64,000 nucleotides of DNA from Halopiger aswanensis (GCF_003610195.1 NZ_RAPO01000001.1:620001-684000); one strand, 5' to 3'; positions 42,477 through 52,113 are shown, counted from the first letter of the stretch. Made by a program: numbers and translations. The notes: generated by a model from the letters alone, not told the origin.

Positions 42477-43259
42477 TTACTCGCCCTCGGCCGGCGGCTC
42501 CGGAAACTCGACGAGCACCCGCTTACTCTCGGGTTGGAGGGCGTCCCAGCTAACCCGACCCTGCTCGGCGATCGTCGCCGGCTCGAGCGCCGGATCGGCA
42601 TACACCAGTTCCGCGGTGAGTTCGGGCGGGCGGAGGTCGACCGTCTCGCCGTTGACGTCAACCTCACCCGCCGGCCCGAAGTTCGGCTCCGCGGGCGGGT
42701 CGCCGACGACGATCCGCCCCACCATCCCGAAGATCTCGTGGGGCGCACACAGCACGTCGTAGACGCCCGGCTGATCGAACCGGTACAGCCAGAACGTGCC
42801 CTGTCCGAGCACCGGCGACGAAAACGCCGGGACACCCTCCGGTACGCGGCGCTGGCGTCCGAGAGAGGGGTGGTACGCAGTGACGGTGTGATCGGGCGCC
42901 ACCAGATCGAATCGGACTACGTCGCCCGGCTCGACGTGGAGCCCGGTCGGTTCGAAGATGAACTCCGGGAGCGGCCGTTCCCCCGAGGGCGGTCTGGTCT
43001 CGAGTTCGACCGCGTGATCGGGCTGGAGCGGCTGGGGCAACTGCTCGTCGGCGGTCAGCCCGGAGTACCCCAGCACCGGGTGGATGCAGTTCGATTGCGA
43101 ACACGCTCGCTGGTCCTGCCCCTGTCCGCGGTCGTCGCCTGTACGGCCGTTGCCGCGTCCTCGCCCGTGTCCTTCGTCGTCGCTCGCAGCGCCGAGTCCG
43201 GCCGCGAGCGACACCGTCGACGTTACGCCGGCCGCTTTCAGAACCTGCCGTCGGTCCAT
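42477..43259 (-). CDS. Tat-exported blue copper (cupredoxin) protein
   Basis: 260 residues. Tat signal MDRRQVLKAAGVTSTVSLAAG without a lipobox, so predicted to be released or held by other means. Type-1 copper ligands: His in APDHTVTAYHP, then Cys, His and Met in VLCAPHEIFGMVG. Before the domain there is a Gly/Arg/Asp-rich spacer and a CSQSNC pair that may form a disulfide. The ~60 C-terminal residues are an extra region. Likely an extracellular electron carrier; partner unknown. Confidence 0.88.
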   Translation of the reverse strand: MDRRQVLKAAGVTSTVSLAAGLGAASDDEGHGRGRGNGRTGDDRGQGQDQRACSQSNCIHPVLGYSGLTADEQLPQPLQPDHAVELETRPPSGERPLPEFIFEPTGLHVEPGDVVRFDLVAPDHTVTAYHPSLGRQRRVPEGVPAFSSPVLGQGTFWLYRFDQPGVYDVLCAPHEIFGMVGRIVVGDPPAEPNFGPAGEVDVNGETVDLRPPELTAELVYADPALEPATIAEQGRVSWDALQPESKRVLVEFPEPPAEGE

Positions 43260-43482
43260 GGCGGCTTCTGTCCGCACCGCCGATTAGTTGTCCGGGGTCG
43301 TTGCTCGCGCAACGCGTTCTTGTGAGCGGACTGCTACGTGCAGCTGTATATTACCCGCTCGTCGCTGTCGACCGTCACGGCGCAGAAATCGGCCGTTGGA
43401 ACCCGAAACGGAGTGCAACTGGGAGCGGCTATCGACTCGAGAAACGGTTCACTCTGGCGCGCGTCGGCGTGGTGGGGACGAC

Positions 43483-43806
43483 TCAGTTGTAGCCGCGCCA
43501 GCGGTGGCCGCACTCGGTGCACTTGAAGAATCGGGTCGGCGGTTCGTCGGCTGACGCGGTCTGTTTGAGCGTGTACCAGGCTTCCTGGGTCCCGCACTCG
43601 TCGCAGACGACGTCGGTCGCCTTCGGCTTCCCCTCGAAGTTCGCGTCCTCGCTCGACTCGATCACGTCGTCGTCCGTCTGGGACTCCGTCGTGACGAACG
43701 CGTCCTCCTGCTCGCGGTCCCGTTCCGTCTCGGCGCCGCAGCTCGTACAGACCATGCGGTCGCCGTCGGCTTTCATCATCGAACCGCAGTCGTCGCAAAA
43801 CTGCAT
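43483..43806 (-). CDS. tfs: Transcription factor S (TFIIS/RpoM-like)
   Basis: 107 residues. N-terminal zinc ribbon FCDDCGSMM...CTSCG, acidic linker, C-terminal TFIIS ribbon CDECGTQEAW...KCTECGHRWR with the Asp-Glu pair (SADEPP) that is inserted into the polymerase active site to stimulate transcript cleavage. Both ribbons and the acidic pair are intact. ATG at 43806. Confidence 0.94.
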   Translation of the reverse strand: MQFCDDCGSMMKADGDRMVCTSCGAETERDREQEDAFVTTESQTDDDVIESSEDANFEGKPKATDVVCDECGTQEAWYTLKQTASADEPPTRFFKCTECGHRWRGYN

Positions 43807-43891
43807 ACCCACCGGTAGGATATCGAGCGCAAAAACACCTCGTATTCCCGTCCCTGCGGCGGGGCTCGAGGCCGCTGTGGCCGTCCCACGC

Positions 43892-44542
43892 CTAGTATCG
43901 GCGCTCGAGTTCTTCGTTCTCGAGGACGACCGGACAGCCCGCGACCCGGAACGTATCGAGGCTCGGCAGCTCGAGAATGTCGGTTCCGTCGCGGGTGCAG
44001 CCGACCCCCGGCGGGTCGGCGAAGTGCTCGCACTGGTGACAGTACTCGTGCTTGTCGATCTCGCGGATTTCGCGGTCGTCGCCAAGCTGGTCGGCGAGCG
44101 GGTCGTCGTTCTCGAGGCGCTCCCAGAGTCGGTCGGGATCGAGCGCGGTGACGTCCTCGCGTTCGAACAAGTCGTCGAACGCGTCATCCCCGCTGTCGCG
44201 CTCCGTCGCTCGCTCGTCGACGGCAGCGGCGAGGTCGCCCAGCGGTCCGGCTCGATCGGCGGCCGAATCGTTACGCGAGCGACTCGAGTCACTCGAGGGG
44301 GATTCGGAGGCTCGAGCGTCCGAATCCGCGCGAAGCGCCGTCGGTTCCGCGCCCGCTTCCCCGCTCGCTTCTTCGTCACCGGCGAGTCCCCGCTGCGATC
44401 CGGTCGTACCGGGATCGGGGAGCGCGTCGAATTCGTCGTAGTCGACGGCCACCTCGCGCTCGCGCTCGCGATCGGGGTCGAGTTCGCCGTCGTCGCTCGA
44501 GTTCGAATTCGAGCCCGAACTCGAGTCGGATCCGTCGCTCAT
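43892..44542 (-). CDS. Hyperacidic protein with C-terminal four-Cys motif
   Basis: 216 residues. The first ~150 residues are Ser/Asp/Glu-rich and probably disordered. The last ~60 hold EYCHQCEHFADPPGVGC and VAGCPVVLEN, i.e. Cys-x2-Cys-x9-Cys plus a Cys ~20 residues later, a possible zinc or Fe-S site. ATG overlaps the stop of the preceding coiled-coil gene by 4 bp, so they are coupled. Function unknown. Confidence 0.8.
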   Translation of the reverse strand: MSDGSDSSSGSNSNSSDDGELDPDREREREVAVDYDEFDALPDPGTTGSQRGLAGDEEASGEAGAEPTALRADSDARASESPSSDSSRSRNDSAADRAGPLGDLAAAVDERATERDSGDDAFDDLFEREDVTALDPDRLWERLENDDPLADQLGDDREIREIDKHEYCHQCEHFADPPGVGCTRDGTDILELPSLDTFRVAGCPVVLENEELERRY

Positions 44543-45387
44543 GAGTCTGTGTCGAACGGCAGCGTGCGGTCTCGCTCCGTTTCGGCGGCGGTTTCGGCGT
44601 TCGATTCGATCTGCGCGAAGACGTCCTCGGCCGTCGACTCCGTCGCGCGCTCTGCTCTGCCCTCGAGCGCCGGCGGTTCGCCGGTTTCGAGCGTGGGCGA
44701 GCCGAAAAACGACTGCTTTGCGGCGACGTCGGCGATCGGGCTCGCGCAGTGGGGGCACTCGGGCGCGGTCAACAGCGCGACGTCGACGCTCGAGCCGCAG
44801 TCCTCGCAGGTCGCGGTCCGAATGCCTAGGCGGTTGGCCGCCGTCTTGAGCCGGTCGGCCGCGGCCCGACGGCGCTCGCGTTCGGCGAAGGCGTCCCAGT
44901 GATCGCGGAGGTCGACGGCCGCCTTCGCGAGCACCGTCGAGCGCTCCTCGAGGCGGTCCGTCCGCTCTAAGAGGTACTCGAGCACCTCCTCGAAGTTCTC
45001 GAAGCCCGCGTCGACGGTCGCCTCGAGGTCCTCGAGGTCCGCGCGGAGCGACGACAGGTCGGCCTCGTACTCGTCGTGGTCGTGCTCGGCGGGCGCCTTC
45101 GCGTCGGTCTCGCGTTTGACCTGAATCACCCGCGAACGAACGTCCTCGAGCAGGTCGCGAAACTCCTCGCGTTGGGCCTCGAGTTCTCCCCGGAGCTCCT
45201 CGAGGTCCTCGCGGTCGGCCGGCTCGGCGCCCTCCCCCTCGGTCGCGACGGCGTGGGCCGCCGCGACGACGCGCCGACAGACGTCGGCGGGCGATTCGTC
45301 GCGGTCCGCGGCCGCGTCGGTCACCCAGTCGTCGACGTCGGCCGGGAGCGCGAACGAAACGTCCCCCTCGTCGTCCTCGCTCTCCAT
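44539..45387 (-). CDS. Coiled-coil protein with zinc ribbon
   Basis: 282 residues. An N-terminal ~45-residue segment (VSFALPADVDDWVTDAAADR) looks like a small ribbon-helix-helix or similar fold; residues ~60-175 are coiled coil; a zinc ribbon follows (TCEDCGSSVDV...ECPHCASP, ~193-220); the tail is acidic. Translationally coupled to the four-Cys protein. No enzyme motif. Confidence 0.8.
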   Translation of the reverse strand: MESEDDEGDVSFALPADVDDWVTDAAADRDESPADVCRRVVAAAHAVATEGEGAEPADREDLEELRGELEAQREEFRDLLEDVRSRVIQVKRETDAKAPAEHDHDEYEADLSSLRADLEDLEATVDAGFENFEEVLEYLLERTDRLEERSTVLAKAAVDLRDHWDAFAERERRRAAADRLKTAANRLGIRTATCEDCGSSVDVALLTAPECPHCASPIADVAAKQSFFGSPTLETGEPPALEGRAERATESTAEDVFAQIESNAETAAETERDRTLPFDTDS

Positions 45388-45472
45388 CTATCGTAGCTAG
45401 CGAGGGTCGGTGCATAAGGGTTGTTGCCGACGACGACCGCCCGCAGGTGCGGTCTCGGCGCCGAACGACGGC

Positions 45473-46309
45473 TCAACGGATCTTCCGGACGTTGCTGATG
45501 TCGAAGCCCGCGTCGCCGATCTCGGTCTCGAACCGGACGATGTTCTCGTCCTCGAGCCGCGAGAGGACGCCCCGGAACTGCTCGACGACCATCGTTCGGG
45601 CGCGCTCGGAGCCGCCGCTCTCCCACTCGAACAGCAGCGTGCCGTCGGTGGCCTCCTTGAGGCCGCCGAGTTGGGTCGGCTCGAGGAGTTCGGAGTTGAC
45701 CAGCAACAAGATGACGCCGCCCCAGCGGTGGGAGGCGCGGGCGAGCCCCTTGAGGAGGACGGTCAGATCGGACCAGCCGAGCCGGTCCTCGGCCGCCGCG
45801 ATCAGGTCGGTTACGGAGTCGACGATCACGAGGTTGCCCGCAGCGTGTTCGGTCATGTAGCCGCCGAAGGCGTCGAGGACGTCCTCGCGCTCGGTCTGCG
45901 ACCCGAGCTGGGTGATGTCGGCCGTCCGTTCGGCGTACCACTCCGTCGGCACCGGTGTCAACTGGAAGTACTCCTCGGCCAGTTCGACGAACTCGACGGC
46001 GTCCATTCCCGTTTCGACGAGGTCCGATTCCATGACGAACGACATCTCGTTGGCGACCGCGGTCCGCTCGTCGGTAAACGAAATGTAGTGAATGCCGTCG
46101 GGCAGCGTTGCACCGTTCTCGAGGTCGCCGTAGTGGAGGTCGAACTGCTCGGCGCCCCGCTCGGCGAGCCCGTTCATGACGGCGCTCGTGTAGGCGAACT
46201 CTCGCGCGCCGGCGCCGGATTCGCCGGCGAGCAGTACGACGCTGCCGGCCGGCGCGCCGCCGCCGATCATCCGGTCGAGGCGTGCGACGCCCAGCGGCAT
46301 CCGTTCCAT
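45473..46309 (-). CDS. RecA/KaiC-like (HTR-like) protein without Walker A lysine
   Basis: 278 residues, RAD55/KaiC-type fold. The P-loop at residues ~25-33 is GESGAGARE: the Lys-Thr/Ser of a working Walker A is Ala-Arg. Walker B (NLVIVDSVTDL) is present. ATP hydrolysis is therefore doubtful; a regulatory or scaffold role is more likely. ATG 46309 chosen because MERMPLG directly precedes the conserved fold. Upstream, on the same strand, of the coiled-coil/four-Cys pair. Confidence 0.82.
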   Translation of the reverse strand: MERMPLGVARLDRMIGGGAPAGSVVLLAGESGAGAREFAYTSAVMNGLAERGAEQFDLHYGDLENGATLPDGIHYISFTDERTAVANEMSFVMESDLVETGMDAVEFVELAEEYFQLTPVPTEWYAERTADITQLGSQTEREDVLDAFGGYMTEHAAGNLVIVDSVTDLIAAAEDRLGWSDLTVLLKGLARASHRWGGVILLLVNSELLEPTQLGGLKEATDGTLLFEWESGGSERARTMVVEQFRGVLSRLEDENIVRFETEIGDAGFDISNVRKIR

Positions 46310-46418
46310 ATCGACCACTACGAGGGGAGATGCATACCGTTTGTGGGACCCGACTGTCGGCATCGTTCAGAAACGGCCGGGACCGCGGGGCGGATCCGAA
46401 CGCGACGCATCCGCCGCT

Positions 46419-46709
46419 TCAGCGGCGCGTCTCCGATTCGTCCGCCCGTGCCGAGTCGTTCGAACGCTCCGCTCCGGGACGCGGAAATGTCGTCCCTCCG
46501 ACCCCGGAATCCTCACTGTCGCTTTCGGGCATGCGTCGCCTGATGAGGTAGGCGCCGAGTCCGATCACGGGGAAGACGACGACGATCACGGCCCACAGGA
46601 CCGAGTTTTCGATCCCGCGGGTCTCAGCGTCCTTCAGTACGAGAGCCGACAGCAAGACGTACACCGAGACGAACACGACCGTCAGCCCGAGAATCGCTAC
46701 GGGACCCAT
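46419..46709 (-). CDS. Small two-helix membrane protein
   Basis: 96 residues. Two hydrophobic helices (~4-24, 38-56) separated by KDAETRGIENS, then RRR and an acidic Ser-rich tail. Shares this pattern with the N-terminal half of the 15003-15401 protein. Similar short segments begin some phospholipase-D-like proteins, but no catalytic domain exists here. Confidence 0.75.
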   Translation of the reverse strand: MGPVAILGLTVVFVSVYVLLSALVLKDAETRGIENSVLWAVIVVVFPVIGLGAYLIRRRMPESDSEDSGVGGTTFPRPGAERSNDSARADESETRR

Positions 46710-46880
46710 TACGCAATAAGTTTTGTCGAGTTGTCAAATAATTTTCTCAGCCCGGAGACTGTGAGGGATGGGATACGAATCGGCGTCCCCGCGCAGACGG
46801 CTGCTGTAAGCCACGGACCCGAGCGCGGTGAGTCGAGGGAACGTCGCCCGCGGTAGTCCTCGAGTCCCGGTGGCCGACGA

Positions 46881-47894
46881 TTACCGAACGCGTGCTCCAT
46901 CGGTCGCCGCCGACGTAACGATAACCTGCCCTTCGAGCCCGCGCTCCTCGAGTGCATCCTCAGCCGCCGCTGCGGCTTCGTCGGCGTGCCGGCTGTCGGT
47001 CACGCCGTAGACGACCGGTCCCCACGACGACTGGCCGATCCCCGAGAGGACGGGGCAGTCCTCGAGCGCCTCGACGAGTTCGCCGGCCGGCGGACGGAAG
47101 ACCCCGCCCTGCGCGTCGGCGTACCACGCGCCGTTCTTGCGGCCGATTTCGGCGATCGCCTCGCCGAAGGCCTCGAGGCGGCCCTCGGCGGCCGCCGGCA
47201 GTAACTTGCGGGTGACGACGCCGGCGATCTCGTCGGCGACGGCCGGATCCGCGCGCTCGACCACCGCGCGCATGCTCTCGTCCTCCGACTCGCCGCAGCG
47301 GCCGGGCTCGGCGTCGGGGACGACGACGAGGAAGCGCCAATCTTCGGGCAGATCGTGGCGGGCGACGACCGGCGGCACCGTCCAGTCGCCCTCGGCGGGC
47401 GGTTCCGTGGTGAAGCGGTTCGTCGGGTGGCCTGCGTCGACGACGAAGCCCCCGCCTTCGAAGGTCGCGACGCCGACGGCGCTGCGACCGCCCCGGCCCA
47501 TCGCCGGCGCGTGGTCTCGAGCCCCGGGCTCGAGACCGTGGGCTCGCGCCGTCGCCGCGAGTACGGCCAGCGCGAGTTGGGTGCCGCTGCCGAGGCCGAC
47601 GTGGCGCGGGAGTCGCTCCTCGACCGCGAGGGCGACGCCGGGCACGTCGAGAATTTCGGCGGCGCGTGCGGCGTACTCCCGGCCGAGCGGGTCGTCGCTC
47701 GAGACGCCCTCGGCGGGTTCGGCGGTGACGGTGACGCGGGGCTCCTCGAGGCCGACGCCGATCCCGCCGTAGAGTCGCTCCCGGGCCAGCGAGAGGTTCT
47801 GGAAGCCGACGTGGAGCCGAGCGCCCGCGCTGACGGTGGCGACCTCGGTCTCGTATTCGGGGTCGGACGGGGCGCCGGAAGTCGGATTCGGCAT
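46881..47894 (-). CDS. Beta-ribofuranosylaminobenzene 5'-phosphate synthase
   Basis: 337 residues, GHMP-kinase fold. Joins p-aminobenzoate (or hydroxybenzoate) with PRPP, the first committed step of tetrahydromethanopterin-type C1 carrier synthesis. LHVGFQNLSLARERLYGGIG and PRHVGLGSGTQLALAV are typical; the C-terminal GIGQSSWGPVVYGV is intact. ATG 47894. Its presence beside F420 genes elsewhere in the window suggests methanopterin-like chemistry in this species. Confidence 0.9.
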   Translation of the reverse strand: MPNPTSGAPSDPEYETEVATVSAGARLHVGFQNLSLARERLYGGIGVGLEEPRVTVTAEPAEGVSSDDPLGREYAARAAEILDVPGVALAVEERLPRHVGLGSGTQLALAVLAATARAHGLEPGARDHAPAMGRGGRSAVGVATFEGGGFVVDAGHPTNRFTTEPPAEGDWTVPPVVARHDLPEDWRFLVVVPDAEPGRCGESEDESMRAVVERADPAVADEIAGVVTRKLLPAAAEGRLEAFGEAIAEIGRKNGAWYADAQGGVFRPPAGELVEALEDCPVLSGIGQSSWGPVVYGVTDSRHADEAAAAAEDALEERGLEGQVIVTSAATDGARVR

Positions 47895-48091
47895 CGATAT
47901 CGTCGGGATAGGATCGCCCCCCGCAAGGGGGTTTCGACGGTGGCAACGCCTGACGGTCCGGTGGCTGTCGGGCTAACAGCGCGTTCAGCAACCGCTGGGG
48001 ATGCGAAGAATCACGATTCGAGACTCGAGAAAACGGACGAACGTCTGGAGTACCGCGAGAAACCGAGACCCCTACCCGGAGAATAGCGACG

Positions 48092-48418
48092 TTATCGCTG
48101 GGAAACGTTGTAGTCGACGTGGACGTTCGGCGTACTCGAGGACTCGGGTGCGGGAACGCCGTTCCAGTCGACGACGTGGACGTTGGCCATCTCGCCGGAG
48201 AAGCGGAACCGTTGGACGCCGACGTCGATCGCACCCTCCGCGACGTTCTCGGAGACGATCGTCGCTTCCGCGACCGGATCGTCCGCGACCATCTCGATCT
48301 CGCCGTCGACGGCGATTTCGAACTTGGAGGGGACGCCGCGACCGACGATGGTCACGAGGTTCGGGAGTGCTGAGTCGTTCGCTGCTGTCTGGCTGCGTAC
48401 CGGATCATCGCGTGCCAT
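48092..48418 (-). CDS. Conserved haloarchaeal hypothetical protein
   Basis: 108 residues with alternating hydrophobic pattern of an all-beta fold (LVTIVGRGVPSKFEIAVDG, then VGVQRFRFSGEMANVHVVDW). No signal peptide, Cys or catalytic motif. A TATA-like GGTATAAGC at 48442-48450 (minus strand), ~28 bp upstream, supports ATG 48418. Function unknown. Confidence 0.75.
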   Translation of the reverse strand: MARDDPVRSQTAANDSALPNLVTIVGRGVPSKFEIAVDGEIEMVADDPVAEATIVSENVAEGAIDVGVQRFRFSGEMANVHVVDWNGVPAPESSSTPNVHVDYNVSQR

Positions 48419-48570
48419 GCTTCGATGAGTCGAACGGTGCGGTATAAGCTTTCTTCCTCGCAAAACGGTAGGATCGTACGAATTAGACCTTCGAGCGTAT
48501 AAAATTACCTGATATTCAGATTCGAATTGGCCGGCACTCTTCTCGACGACCGCCGTCGCGTCAACACCAG

Positions 48571-48578
48571 TATTATAG
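48571..48578 (+). promoter_or_regulatory. TATA box of mobA
   Basis: TATTATAG, 28 bp upstream of the GTG at 48602; it decides this start. Confidence 0.55.
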
Positions 48579-48601
48579 CCGCCTCGGTGCTACCTCGAGC
48601 C

Positions 48602-49345
48602 GTGTCACCTTCCGACCGCTCCCGATCGGACTCGAGTTCGAACTCGAACGCGAGTGCGGACGCCGACGCGGACACGGATCGCGAGTCGAAGCCGGAGTCA
48701 GCGCCGGCGCCGGACCTCGCGGGCCTCGTCATCGCCGGCGGCTACTCGACGCGCTTCGGCGACGAGGACAAGGCGGTCGCGGACCTCGCCGGGACGCCGA
48801 TGATTCGTCGCGTCGTCGACCGACTCGCCGCCGTCACCGACGCGGTCGTCGTCAACTGCCGCGAGGACCAGCGCGGCGCCATCGCGGCCGCCCTCGAGGG
48901 CTGTGCCCCGACGATCGAGTTCGCGCTCGATCCAGTCGAGGATCGGGGCCCGGTCGCCGGCATCGGGACCGGTCTCGAGGCGGTCGACGAGACCTACGGC
49001 CGCGAGTTCGCGACCGTCGTCGCCTGCGACATGCCGTTCGTCGATCCCGACCTGCTCGAGTTGCTCTTCGAGCGCGCTCGCGACGCGGACGCTGACGGAG
49101 CCGTCGTCCAACTCGAGGACGGCTGGTACCAGACGACCCAGGCGGTCTACCGGACCGAGCCGATGGCGCGAGCATGTGCGGAAACCCTCGAGTCCGACGA
49201 CAAGCGGATCGTCGCCGCCCTCGAGCGCGTCGACTACGTGACCGTCGCGGAGAAAGTCCTCGAGGACGCTGACGTCGACGACGCGACGTTCGAGAGCCTC
49301 GACACGAAGGAGGCGCTCGAGGCGGCCGCGACCCGACTCGAGTAG
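48602..49345 (+). CDS. mobA: Molybdenum cofactor guanylyltransferase MobA
   Basis: 247 residues from GTG 48602. Adds GMP to molybdopterin. After a ~35-residue Ser/Asp leader comes the nucleotidyltransferase core: GLVIAGGYSTRFGDEDKAV (G-G-x-S-x-R-x-G-x-D-K), ALDPVEDRGPVAGI and VVACDMPFVDPDLL. Complements MoaC at 20277. Stand-alone. Confidence 0.9.
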   Translation: MSPSDRSRSDSSSNSNASADADADTDRESKPESAPAPDLAGLVIAGGYSTRFGDEDKAVADLAGTPMIRRVVDRLAAVTDAVVVNCREDQRGAIAAALEGCAPTIEFALDPVEDRGPVAGIGTGLEAVDETYGREFATVVACDMPFVDPDLLELLFERARDADADGAVVQLEDGWYQTTQAVYRTEPMARACAETLESDDKRIVAALERVDYVTVAEKVLEDADVDDATFESLDTKEALEAAATRLE

Positions 49346-49404
49346 GCGGCGGGTCGCGAACTGACTCGAGTACTCGTCGCGAACGACTATCCCCCGGTTT
49401 CGTG

Positions 49405-49438
49405 CGAACATGTTCGGACGAATGATTCCGTGCGGAAT
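49405..49438. promoter_or_regulatory. Two palindromes upstream of ilvD
   Basis: CGAACATGTTCG (49405-49416, perfect 12 bp) and ATTCCG-TG-CGGAAT (49425-49438). They end 20 bp before the ilvD TATA box and look like two separate operators. Confidence 0.6.
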
Positions 49439-49457
49439 AATCGGCCGAGAACTGGGT

Positions 49458-49467
49458 GTTTATAATT
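49458..49467 (+). promoter_or_regulatory. TATA box of ilvD
   Basis: GTTTATAATT, 26 bp from ATG 49488. Confidence 0.65.
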
Positions 49468-49487
49468 GCGCGACGCAAGAACCGACC

Positions 49488-51215
49488 ATGAGCAGCGACG
49501 ACGAGTTCGACTACGGAAAGGACGAGAATCTCCGGAGTCGCGAGGTGACGGAGGGCCCGGACAAGGCTCCCCACCGCGCGATGTTCCGGGCGATGGGGTT
49601 CGACGACGAGGACTTCGGCGCGCCGATGATCGGCGTTCCCAACCCCGCCGCGGACATCACGCCGTGTAACGTCCACTTGGACGACGTCGCCGACGCGGCC
49701 CTCGAGGGCGTCGACGAGGCCGGCGGCATGCCCATCGAGTTCGGGACGATCACCATCTCCGACGCCATTTCGATGGGAACCGAGGGGATGAAGGCCTCCC
49801 TCATTTCCCGCGAACTGATCGCCGACTCCGTCGAACTCGTCTCCTTCGGCGAGCGCATGGACGGGCTGGTCACGATCGGCGGCTGCGACAAGAACATGCC
49901 GGGGATGATGATGGCCGCGATCCGGACGGACCTGCCCAGCGTCTTCCTCTACGGCGGCTCGATCATGCCCGGCGAGCACGAGGGCCGGGAGGTCACGATC
50001 CAGAACGTCTTCGAGGGCGTCGGCGCCGTCGCCGACGGCGAGATGTCCCCGGACGAACTCGACGAGATGGAGCGCAACGCCTGTCCCGGCGCGGGCTCCT
50101 GCGGCGGGATGTTCACCGCCAACACGATGGCCTCGATCTCCGAGACGATCGGTTTCGCGCCGCTCGGATCCTCGTCGCCGCCCGCCGAGGACGAAGAACG
50201 CTACGAAGTCGCGAAGGAGAGCGGCGAACTCGCCGTCGAAGCCGTCCGAGAACAGCGCAAACCCTCCGATTTCCTCTCGAAGGAGTCCTTCGAGAACGCC
50301 ATCGCGCTGCAGGTCGCCGTCGGCGGCTCGACCAACGCCGTGCTCCACCTGCTGGCGATGGCCGCCGAGGCCGGCGTCGACTTGGACATCGAGGACTTCA
50401 ACGAGATCAGCGCCCGCACGCCCAAGATCGCCGACCTCCAGCCCGGCGGCGAGAAGGTGATGAACGACATCCACGAGGTCGGCGGCATCCCGGTCGTCCT
50501 CCGCGAGTTGCTCGAGGCGGACCTGCTCCACGGCGACGCGCTGACCGTCACCGGCGAGACGCTCGCCGAGGGCATAGAGCGCGTCGACCCACCGGCGATC
50601 GAAGATCTGGACGCCGACTTCCTGCACACCGTCGACGATCCGATCCACGAGCGGGGCGCCATCCGCATCCTCACCGGCAACCTCGCGCCCGACGGCGCCG
50701 TCATCAAGATCACCGGCGAGGACCACCTCGAGCACGAGGGCCCGGTCCGCATCTTCGAGAACGAAGAAAACGCCATGCGGTACGTCCAGGAGGGCCGCGT
50801 CGAGAGCGGCGACGTCATCGGCATCCGCAACGAGGGGCCCCGCGGCGGCCCCGGCATGCGCGAGATGCTCGGGGTCACGAGCGCGGTGGCGGGCCAGGGC
50901 CACGCCGAGGACGTCGCGCTCTTCACCGACGGGCGGTTCTCCGGCGCGACCCGCGGCTTCTCCATCGGCCACGTCGCCCCCGAGGCCGCCGTCGGCGGCC
51001 CCATCGCCGCCCTCGAGGACGGCGACACCGTCAGGATCGACATCGACGAACTCGAACTCTCGGTCGACCTCACCGACGAGGAGATCGAGGAACGGCTCGC
51101 AGAGCGCGACCTCCCCGAACCCCAGTACACGACCGGCGTGCTGGCGAAGTACGGCCGCGACTTCGGCTCGGCGGCCAACGGCGCAGTGACGAACCCCGGC
51201 GTTAAGCGGGAGTAG
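49488..51215 (+). CDS. ilvD: Dihydroxy-acid dehydratase IlvD
   Basis: 575 residues. Converts 2,3-dihydroxy-3-isovalerate/methylvalerate to the keto acids of valine and isoleucine. Fe-S cluster Cys in [18 protein letters not shown] and [19 protein letters not shown]-terminal [16 protein letters not shown] holds the catalytic Ser region. Full length. Leaderless ATG at 49488 with palindromic sites upstream, pointing to amino-acid or metal-responsive control (inference). Confidence 0.96.
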   Translation: MSSDDEFDYGKDENLRSREVTEGPDKAPHRAMFRAMGFDDEDFGAPMIGVPNPAADITPCNVHLDDVADAALEGVDEAGGMPIEFGTITISDAISMGTEGMKASLISRELIADSVELVSFGERMDGLVTIGGCDKNMPGMMMAAIRTDLPSVFLYGGSIMPGEHEGREVTIQNVFEGVGAVADGEMSPDELDEMERNACPGAGSCGGMFTANTMASISETIGFAPLGSSSPPAEDEERYEVAKESGELAVEAVREQRKPSDFLSKESFENAIALQVAVGGSTNAVLHLLAMAAEAGVDLDIEDFNEISARTPKIADLQPGGEKVMNDIHEVGGIPVVLRELLEADLLHGDALTVTGETLAEGIERVDPPAIEDLDADFLHTVDDPIHERGAIRILTGNLAPDGAVIKITGEDHLEHEGPVRIFENEENAMRYVQEGRVESGDVIGIRNEGPRGGPGMREMLGVTSAVAGQGHAEDVALFTDGRFSGATRGFSIGHVAPEAAVGGPIAALEDGDTVRIDIDELELSVDLTDEEIEERLAERDLPEPQYTTGVLAKYGRDFGSAANGAVTNPGVKRE

Positions 51216-51339
51216 TTACGCCCGACCGCGGTCGTCCGCCGCGGCGGTCTCTCTCGAATCGCAGTACAGACGCCGTACAACGGTTCTCCGGGGAAGATAC
51301 GGTGGCTCGAAGGCGGGGGCGGTCCCTTCGATTTCCTGC

Positions 51340-51543
51340 ATGACCCTTTCCACGTCTTACCACGGAGAGCCAGTAGAGAATCGAATGTGCAAGTACTGTC
51401 TCGAGTGCGAGTGGCAAATCAGTACGTCGGAGGGGTACAGTGAGAAAGAGGTGTCCGAGAAGGCGATCGAACACTTCGTCGAGACAGGGCACACGGTCGA
51501 CTCGCTGCGCTTGCCGCCGCCGGCCGCGATCATCGAGAACTGA
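51340..51543 (+). CDS. Small Cys/His zinc-finger-like protein
   Basis: 67 residues. RMCKYCLECEWQIS followed by AIEHFVETGHTVDSL gives Cys-x2-Cys(-x2-Cys) and two His, resembling a C2H2-type haloarchaeal small zinc protein. The start may instead be the ATG at 51385, which would begin with MCKYC. Function unknown. Confidence 0.75.
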   Translation: MTLSTSYHGEPVENRMCKYCLECEWQISTSEGYSEKEVSEKAIEHFVETGHTVDSLRLPPPAAIIEN

Positions 51544-51630
51544 GCGCGCCGTCGGCACCGGTGGGTGGACCGTGATCGGCGACGCGAACGGCTGACCGAG
51601 AACGAGACAGCGGCGACGCCGCCTGAACGG

Positions 51631-52113
51631 CTACCCTCGTCGCTCGAGAATCCGATCGATGATGTGCCGCGTCGAGAGCAGTTCCTCCGCGCCGGGTTCG
51701 CGGCCGCTCGCGCGCTCGACCGTACAGTCGACCCCGCGGCGCTCGAGTTCGGCCTCGATGGCGGCCTCGTCGTGGTGCTGGTCGTGGCCCAGCGCGATCA
51801 CGTCGGGATCGATCTCCTCGATCGGGACGAAGATATCTTCCTCGTGACCTAAGATCGCTTCGTCGACGGCCTCGAGCGCGTCGACGACGTCCCGGCGCTG
51901 CGTAGCGGGACAGATCGGTTTCTCCTTGTGATCGACGTTCGCCTTCCGGGCGACGATGACGATCAGTTCGTCGCCCATCGCCGCGGCCTCCTCGAGGTAG
52001 TGGACGTGACCGGGGTGGAGGATATCGAAGGTGCCCTGGGCGATGACGGTTCGGACGGCGTCCTCGCTGCCGTCGCTGTGGCCGCCGTCGTCCGCTGTGT
52101 CGCCTGCCGTCAT
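51631..52113 (-). CDS. ribL: FAD synthase RibL (cytidylyltransferase family)
   Basis: 160 residues. Archaeal FAD synthetase: transfers AMP from ATP to FMN. Signature [18 protein letters not shown] (HxGH nucleotidyl-transfer motif) and [14 protein letters not shown] are RibL-type; the C-terminus [14 protein letters not shown] has the family's last motif. First 20 residues are an acidic leader. Start overlaps the JAMM gene stop by 4 bp. Confidence 0.88.
   Translation of the reverse strand: MTAGDTADDGGHSDGSEDAVRTVIAQGTFDILHPGHVHYLEEAAAMGDELIVIVARKANVDHKEKPICPATQRRDVVDALEAVDEAILGHEEDIFVPIEEIDPDVIALGHDQHHDEAAIEAELERRGVDCTVERASGREPGAEELLSTRHIIDRILERRG

Noticed and set aside
48852-50972. 706-codon minus-strand frame opposite ilvD
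   Set aside because: ilvD is full length with Fe-S motifs; the antisense frame is uninformative.
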